Source: Hymenochaete sp. R1
Taxonomy: Eukaryota > Basidiomycota > Agaricomycetes > Hymenochaetales > Hymenochaetaceae
Assembly: GCA_019400425.1 (NCBI GenBank)
Contig: JAFREE010000005.1
Location: forward strand, 328,384 to 392,383
Direction: 5' to 3'
Length of the DNA stretch: 64,000 nucleotides
The translations under genes were made by a program, and so were the position numbers. Positions 58,064 through 64,000 of this stretch are shown here, piece after piece (the stretch's first letter is position 1; the number at the start of each line of letters is the position of its first letter). The notes under the pieces were generated by a model that had not been told where the DNA came from, made no database searches, and worked only from the letters and a program-made list of their open reading frames with translations.

Positions 58064-59195
58064 GGACTTGATCCGCCATCGCGTCGACTTCTTCCGGGGC
58101 TGGACTTGGGTCGGGGAAGTGAAGTGTGCAATTTGTATTGTCGGTAAAGAGGTAACGGGCCAAACATCCCGAATTGGCCTATCGTGCATGTAGCCATGTT
58201 TTTCTTCCTTATTATCTCGGACTTGGTATGGAATGACCATGCTAGATAGCAGGATCATTGCTCCAAGGATGTTTCACGTATGTACAGGGATATCTAGGGG
58301 TTTGTATTTCATCCTTTCCTTTTCTCAACTTTTCTTTCGTCGATCTTGCTTTGAACCTTCCTCCATGCACGCCCTTTTCAAACACCTGTACTATAAAATT
58401 CAGACTAACCCGTGCCATTTAGTAAGGCGCCTTACCCTTATTTTGCTTTCACTCTCTTTTTTGCGCCTCTGCGTTTTCAGAGCGGAGTCTCTTATCTCTT
58501 GTTATGCAGTCCCAGACATGGGCTTCATCTTTATTCTCCAGTCTTCACTTCATCTTCTTTTGTTGTTCTATACTTCGATCTCGATTTTCAATCTCAATGG
58601 ACGTTCGGGTCGAATGCAGAGTGAAACCCGACGAACGGTGCAAAAGAACACAAGATAACAGTCTGCTGGATAGGTGAGCACCGTACCTGTATTGCGATTT
58701 GTATTCCACGTCCTGGATGATGAGGGAATGCACTTGGTGCGCTCATATTAAAAGTATTTCTTCTTTACATGCGTGACAAATTGGAGAAATGGAGAAGAGA
58801 AAAAGGTCGGTGAAAATAGGCGCCTCGATAATTCAAAGATTACCTGCGAGTCAAGCAGTGTAACTTTGAGCATAAGCAATATTAATGCATTCAAGTTCCC
58901 TCTTCTAAGATCTTTATTTGAGAACATGGCTGGGATTTATCACGTGATCTGAGATCATGCTTAGCCCCTGGATTAGCGTAGCGTTGGCTTGCCTGCCTTG
59001 CCGCACACAGCGCAGCTTAAGCTTGTTCGCGCCCTTGAAATCGAACGCCCACCACCGCTGGACAACTACGACAGCAACGTGCGAGTTGTTGTAGCAAAGA
59101 TTTCTAGAAATTGTTCGACATAAACCCGCAAGTCTCGCTCTAATCGTTGGGAACTTCTGCTAGACAGTAAAGTGAGCGACAACAGGTCACTTCCG
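58064..59195. other. Intergenic
   Basis: P450-2 3' region, T- and CT-rich to about 58600, then the promoter of the WD gene. Nothing else is supported. Confidence 0.5.
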
Positions 59196-62100
59196 ATGAC
59201 GCTCACTCAGCGCCGTCCTCCCATCCCGAGCTCCAATCCGTCGCTCGTTGCACCCACTCCTACAGCATCCTCACCTGCTAGCGTGAAGATAGGGCATGTG
59301 TGAGTTCTCTCTCATGCATGCCTGCTTCTATTATTAGCGTTGAAGCGACTCATGAGTTTTCGATGTTACGCAGGCAATTGCGAGACCTCATCCTTTGTCC
59401 AGCGGAGAGAGGCGTCCTTTGGTATGTTGGTGATAATTGTATCGTTGAGCAAGACATCCTTTCGAAGTATCCAGATGTAAGCCCCTTTTGAGCCTATGTT
59501 TAGCATTAAAGAGTTTGACATGATGGCGTTAATAAACGCTTCCGTCCGTCAGCGCCAACATACCCTTGCTACATTAACATTCACACCGGTCACCATCACT
59601 GCGCTTCGGATTAAAACGACCTATTCTTCGACAAAAGATGTCATTCTCCTTGCGGCCGGTGGTCAAGAAGCAGAGCTGTTCCTAGCAGCATATTTATACA
59701 CCCCCAGAAGGCTTCGACGAACAAAACTCCGATCATTTTCGTTGCACGAGTCTACGAACGTTTCCGAGCGAGACGATGAAGCCGAGGTAGATGGGTTGCT
59801 CGACAATGAGGATGAAGCCGAAGGTGTTTGGACGACGGAACACTCAAAAATGCTGTGGCAACACACTTCCTCTCTCGTTGGTTCTATCAACAATAATGTC
59901 CTTCTCCACCTCCCTCACACTTCCTTCGATTATCCTCATGATTCCAACGAAATGGACTGGAGTAGTAATTCAAGTAACTCTCCTCGGAAAAATGACCCAA
60001 CGCCGCGTCTTGTTGTCAGCAATAACGACTGCACGGTCAAGTTCTTTGATGTTTCCATTGCGAAGCGGGGCCTTCGGATATCACCTCGAGATCCTGTCCA
60101 TAACTCGTCGCCCTCTATGCCCACTTATGCATCTGCGCGAACCGGTCATGGATTTGATGCTCGATATTTGCGACGGGATCTCGCAAGATCTAGAGAAGGT
60201 GAGGGTTGGAGCGAACGAGGAGGTGAGCGGGTTGTTCGGTACGAGCGGGTGGGATGCTTGCGATTGCCTGTGCCAGTCAATCATAGTACGTTTTTCTGTC
60301 TTTATTCGTAACTGATACGATCTCACAAATAATGGTGGTTAGCATCAATCTCACCTGACGGATCTACTGTCCTTGCTTGTGGAGATACTTCTACCATCTT
60401 TCTCTATCGTATCCTTCCTCTCCGCAATGGTGCATACCTCGAATTCGAACCACTTGCAAACTATGTCATACCCGTACCAGTTCCCCCTCCTCGACCCGTC
60501 CGAATACCGCGTTCTCCTCCGACAACGTCTCGATCGCAAAGAGGCTTAGCTGGCGAAGACGCTGCCATGCCCTGGTTCGGTGAAGGTGGTGGGAGTGGAG
60601 AACCCACCCCACCTTCCTATTTACCGTTCGCATTCGTAAATGGGGCATGGGTTCTTGCTGGGACTCATCCCTATTATAGTGGTGTGGCCGGTGCTGATGC
60701 GCCCCCGGCCTGTTTTGCGTAAGTTATCTCTGATATTTCAGATGCTTCATGGCTCATATATAAGCTACAGGACAGCTTGGAGTGCGGATGGGACTCGATT
60801 TGCTGCTGCTGGACAAGAAGGTGCGATTCGTGTATGGGATGTCCGTAGTCAGAGCCCACTTGAAGGTGCTAGCTGGGACACTGTTCCCACGGCTCGCGAT
60901 CTTGGACTGGAGGATGAAACGGAAGGAATAAACGGTCTTGCTTCGGGTGGCGGTAGAGGCGGAGAAATCGCCATGCTTGTAGGAAAGTGGTATGAACACG
61001 CTGGATCTGCCCAGCCTTGGGGCGTCCGCACGCTTAAATTTGCGCGAAGTAAGAGTGGCAAAGAGGTACTCGTTTTCTCTGAGGTACGATTTCCCCCTTG
61101 TCATATAAATATAGATCTCATTATTCGTCCGCTAGCATGTCTCGAGGATACATATAGTAGACGCGGATACATTCTCAAAACATGACGTGATTCGCATACC
61201 TCATATTCAGGCTGCCAGCAGCAGTTCTAGTGCTCTACAGCAAAGTTTTGCTTCAGCTCCAACAGAACCTTTGCAACGAATTACCAACGATAGTCTCGGC
61301 ATTCGCTTTCCTGGAATGCCAATGCAATCAACTTATCCCTCACCTCCAATAAGTCCAGTCGGCTCTGGTGCCGTGGTCAACAACGTTTCTCACAGAAACG
61401 ACGATACGAATGATGCCACCGTTATTGCGCGACTAAGAGCTTCTCGCGCGCTACGCCGCCTCCGTCAGATGGAAGAAATCATTCCACCACTAGCATCAGC
61501 GGCTGAATCGGGAGAAACAAACGGATCAAATCTACGAGTTTTGGGAGGCGAAGCTCCGTTTACTGTATCACCAGAATCCTACTCCTCGGATGCGATACAT
61601 TCTACGCGGGATGCAAGAACCTCGTGGGGGGAGAGATGGGCGAGAGCTCGAGAGACGATGAGCTTGCTGCAAAATGACGACGAAAGGAATGACCGCGAGC
61701 GTGGCTCTATCTGGCATGCAGGAACGGACATTGAGAACACACCGGGGAGTACCCGGGAACGGGAACAAACAGATCTGGAAGCAAACATGTCTTCTCGAGC
61801 GCTACTGCATGCGTTAATGATGCGCCGTATGCGGGAGCGCGGTTCTACGGCGTCCGCCTCCGGTATTCGTTCTCCCCAGGCGTCTGCAGTTTCGACCTCT
61901 CCCCAACATGTTCGTACACCCATACCACTGCCACCGACCGCCTACGATAGCACGATGGACGAAGGAAGTCCTGGTCCATCTCAATCACGTCGGCAGAGGT
62001 CAAGGTCGCGCTCCGCACGTTCTTCGTCTCCCCCTGGTTTACTGTCCGGCTCCAGCTCCGGCTCAGACGAGGAAATGTCCGGGACGGAACGAGGGAGCAG

Positions 62101-62602
62101 AACATCAGGATCATCTGTATTTAGGGTCGGTGGAGCTCCCATGACGAGGACAGATAATGTATCTTTGTCTTTTTCAGAATCATCGTCCTCATCGTCCTTC
62201 TCGGATGAAAGCAGAGGCGAGGAAACGTACCATCACTTGGGCATCTCTCCTTTGGAAGGCCTGCTTTCGTCGAACTCGACTTTCGCATCGACAGATACTC
62301 CAGCGCACTCGCACTCGACAACACAGCCGCACCCGCTTTCATCATCTGTTCCTTTCCCGTCTGCACACTCTTCGGCAACACTTCTCGTACCAGAAACAGA
62401 ATCACCAGCTCACGAATCACCACTCCCTCCACCACTTCCACCTTGCATTGATCTTATCGAGCGCACAGATCCACTAGATATTGCTGGTGTGTGCTTTGAC
62501 CCGAGCGGAAGCTACATGTACGTCGCAACAGTCGATGGATTGACAGAGTGGGCAGTGCAGGGAGCTAGTCAGAGATGGTGGAGTGCCGGTGGTGTGATGT
62601 AG
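59196..62602 (+). CDS. WD-repeat protein with DUF2415-like region, 1031 aa
   Basis: Six exons: 59196-59299, 59374-59476, 59553-60285, 60343-60718, 60771-61083 and 61136-62602, joining to 1032 codons. Beta-propeller blade signatures include LRDLILCP...LWYVG, PRLVVSNNDCTVKFFDV, SISPDGSTVLACGDTSTIFL, ATAWSADGTRFAAAGQ ending IRVWDV, and CFDPSGSYMYVATVDGL at the very end. The block PWGVRTLKFARSKSG followed by LVFSEHVSRIHIVDADTF is the signature of the DUF2415 segment of fungal WD proteins (recognised from family knowledge). A disordered Ser/Arg-rich insertion of about 400 residues separates this block from the last blade strand. A propeller closed by the C-terminal strand is inferred. Probably a cytosolic or nuclear scaffold; biological role unknown. 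Confidence 0.75.
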
Positions 62603-63073
62603 ACATTGGTAACCAGCTTATTTCTTCCTTTTTTTTGTATTTTCTTTGTTGCTTTCTGAACATAATTCAAGCTCATGTACATTGTACGCATTCGAATCTC
62701 TCACGAAATAAAATGGCATTTCGTCTTTTGATTCTCGTTGGGAATGATGTGCATAGTTGATAGGAGTGCTCTTTTTCATATGATTTAAATGCAACATCTC
62801 TTCACGAAGAATTGAGGTTTCCGACTCAATTATCTTTTGATTTTGTATCAGCTTTTAGGACGATACAACAGTGTTCGCATCTGCGGAGATGGAACTAGAA
62901 CAAATCATTTCATCCCAAATATTGGATATAAATATTCGATCAAAACAAGCGGATAACCTTAATCATAAATAACATGGAAAGCTTTTCTTAAAGGGAGAGG
63001 GTCAGAAACGACAGCACGACCAATGGCTAAACGTCAACTTACATAGTAACTCAAGCCCTGAGCCCACGGCTCG
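62603..63073. other. Intergenic, convergent 3' ends
   Basis: T-rich after the WD gene stop, AT-rich throughout. No gene seen. Confidence 0.5.
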
Positions 63074-64000
63074 CTATACCGGAGAACCGTCGCTGTCCGA
63101 AGCCGAAGGACCGATAGAAAATCCATTCGTCGACTTCACCCTCCCCAAAACCGATCCAGAATGAAAACTCTCCTCCTTCACCATCATAGTAGTCACCAAC
63201 TCGATCTGACTATCAATGTGACGCTGACTCGTCGTCCACATCGTAGCAAACACCACTCCAAGTATCCCAACATACACACTAATCAGACCCAAATATGTGC
63301 TGCGCAGAAAAGACGGATCGATCAACAAAAAACAAACTAGAGCGACATCGATCGCTATAGGGAAAAGAAAGTTTTCGAGTGCAATGAAGAACAAGCTCCG
63401 AAGGCGGGAGAGTGTCGATTCTAACAGTCCTCAAAACATCAATATCCAACGATCAAAAACCATCATGGTTAATCCACTTACGATGTCGAGATCTCCAGTC
63501 TTTTCTTCCACAAAGATCAACAGTCCGGAGCTTGTTGAGGAAGAAGATAGAACAGTACCTGAAAATAATCATCAGATACACACTCACCCGTACAATCAAT
63601 CTCACTCACGAGTTATCAAGCACTTTCAGTATCCAAGCCGTCACCAACCACGGATTACGAAACCAAAGCGCAGCGACCGCATCATTCGTATCATCTGCTC
63701 TACCAGCTCTGTAGAACTGAGGCAAGAACACAGATATCATCCCCAACCTTGCGCATTTCACCATCACTGGTACCACAAGAATGCAAAATATCCTCCACCA
63801 CTTCGTACATCGGATGGGATAGAATGCGAGGATCCGTGTCAGAAGGACTGAATCCACCAGTACAGACGACAAAATACAGAATGCGATTGATGCCGTGTAC
63901 AAACAAGGAGCAGATCCGACTGACGGATTCAATTTCTTCAACACCTTCCATTCCGTCCCAATGGCTAGTCCTGCTTGAACGAGTCCAAAGACACAGACGA
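63074..64000 (-). CDS. Fungal 7-TM membrane protein (7TM-2), 5' end outside window
   Basis: Paralogue of the gene at 48662-49981. Visible exons on the minus strand are 64000 (partial)-63611 or 63610, 63558-63482 and 63420-63074. The spans present are equivalent to 3-7 of 7TM-1. Matching blocks are VDSVLLTRILAFYP, WFRNPWLVTAWILKVLDNS, YCSIFFLNKLR, SLFFIALENFLFP and ILGVVFATMWTTSQ. Both introns fall at the same residues as in 7TM-1. The C-terminal tail is shorter (about 50 residues), ending in Ser/Asp-rich sequence. The start and first two spans lie beyond the window. Function unknown. Confidence 0.75.

Noticed and set aside
1..64000. CRISPR arrays, prokaryotic operons, LTR or DNA transposons
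   Set aside because: No regularly spaced repeats, no terminal repeats and no transposase or reverse-transcriptase motifs were seen on either strand.

Overview
The window looks like nuclear DNA of a filamentous basidiomycete, most likely an Agaricomycete. Genes are broken by many short spliceosomal introns (about 40-100 nt, GT..AG). Both strands are used, and the recognisable families (phocein-type MOB, Ybp2/Alf4/glomulin-type protein, DUF2415-type WD protein, two divergent P450s, a fungal 7-TM family, Pmp3) are fungal. No prokaryotic features, CRISPR array or intact transposon were seen. Exon models were built by hand from splice motifs and reading-frame continuity. Nearly all close to an exact multiple of three, which supports them.

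Region 1 (1-18.9 kb) is gene dense. It opens with the 3' end of a gene whose C-terminus resembles the J-like domain of NFKBIL1/IkB-like proteins. A core of conserved genes follows: a glomulin/Ybp2-like protein, a small hidden gene, a MOB4/phocein homologue with a very long acidic tail, and a short-chain dehydrogenase divergent from MOB4. Two pairs of paralogues of an unrecognised protein family bracket this core. A and B lie to the left on the minus strand; C and D lie to the right on the plus strand. All four have basic, NLS-like N-termini, intronless coding regions and one short intron in the 5' leader a few bases before the ATG. C carries a one-base frameshift. This family is the best candidate here for something undescribed.

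Region 2 (18.9-43 kb) is gene poor. It holds two identical-exon tRNA-Val(AAC) genes with different 11-nt introns, a Ser-rich single-pass membrane protein, and two very large Ser-rich, probably disordered proteins (about 1393 and 759 aa) that share short W-[IV]-P motifs. Tracts of 4.7 kb and 5.9 kb without genes are full of simple repeats and recurring short words. A Pmp3/UPF0057 gene closes the region.

Region 3 (44-64 kb) is accessory in character: a small Pro/Ser-rich protein, two unrelated P450s (568 and 520 aa), tRNA-His, two members of one 7-TM family (one cut by the window end) and a 1031-aa WD/DUF2415-like protein. A 5.4 kb stretch at 50-55.4 kb shows no supportable gene. No secondary-metabolite backbone enzyme is visible, so the P450s cannot be assigned to a cluster.
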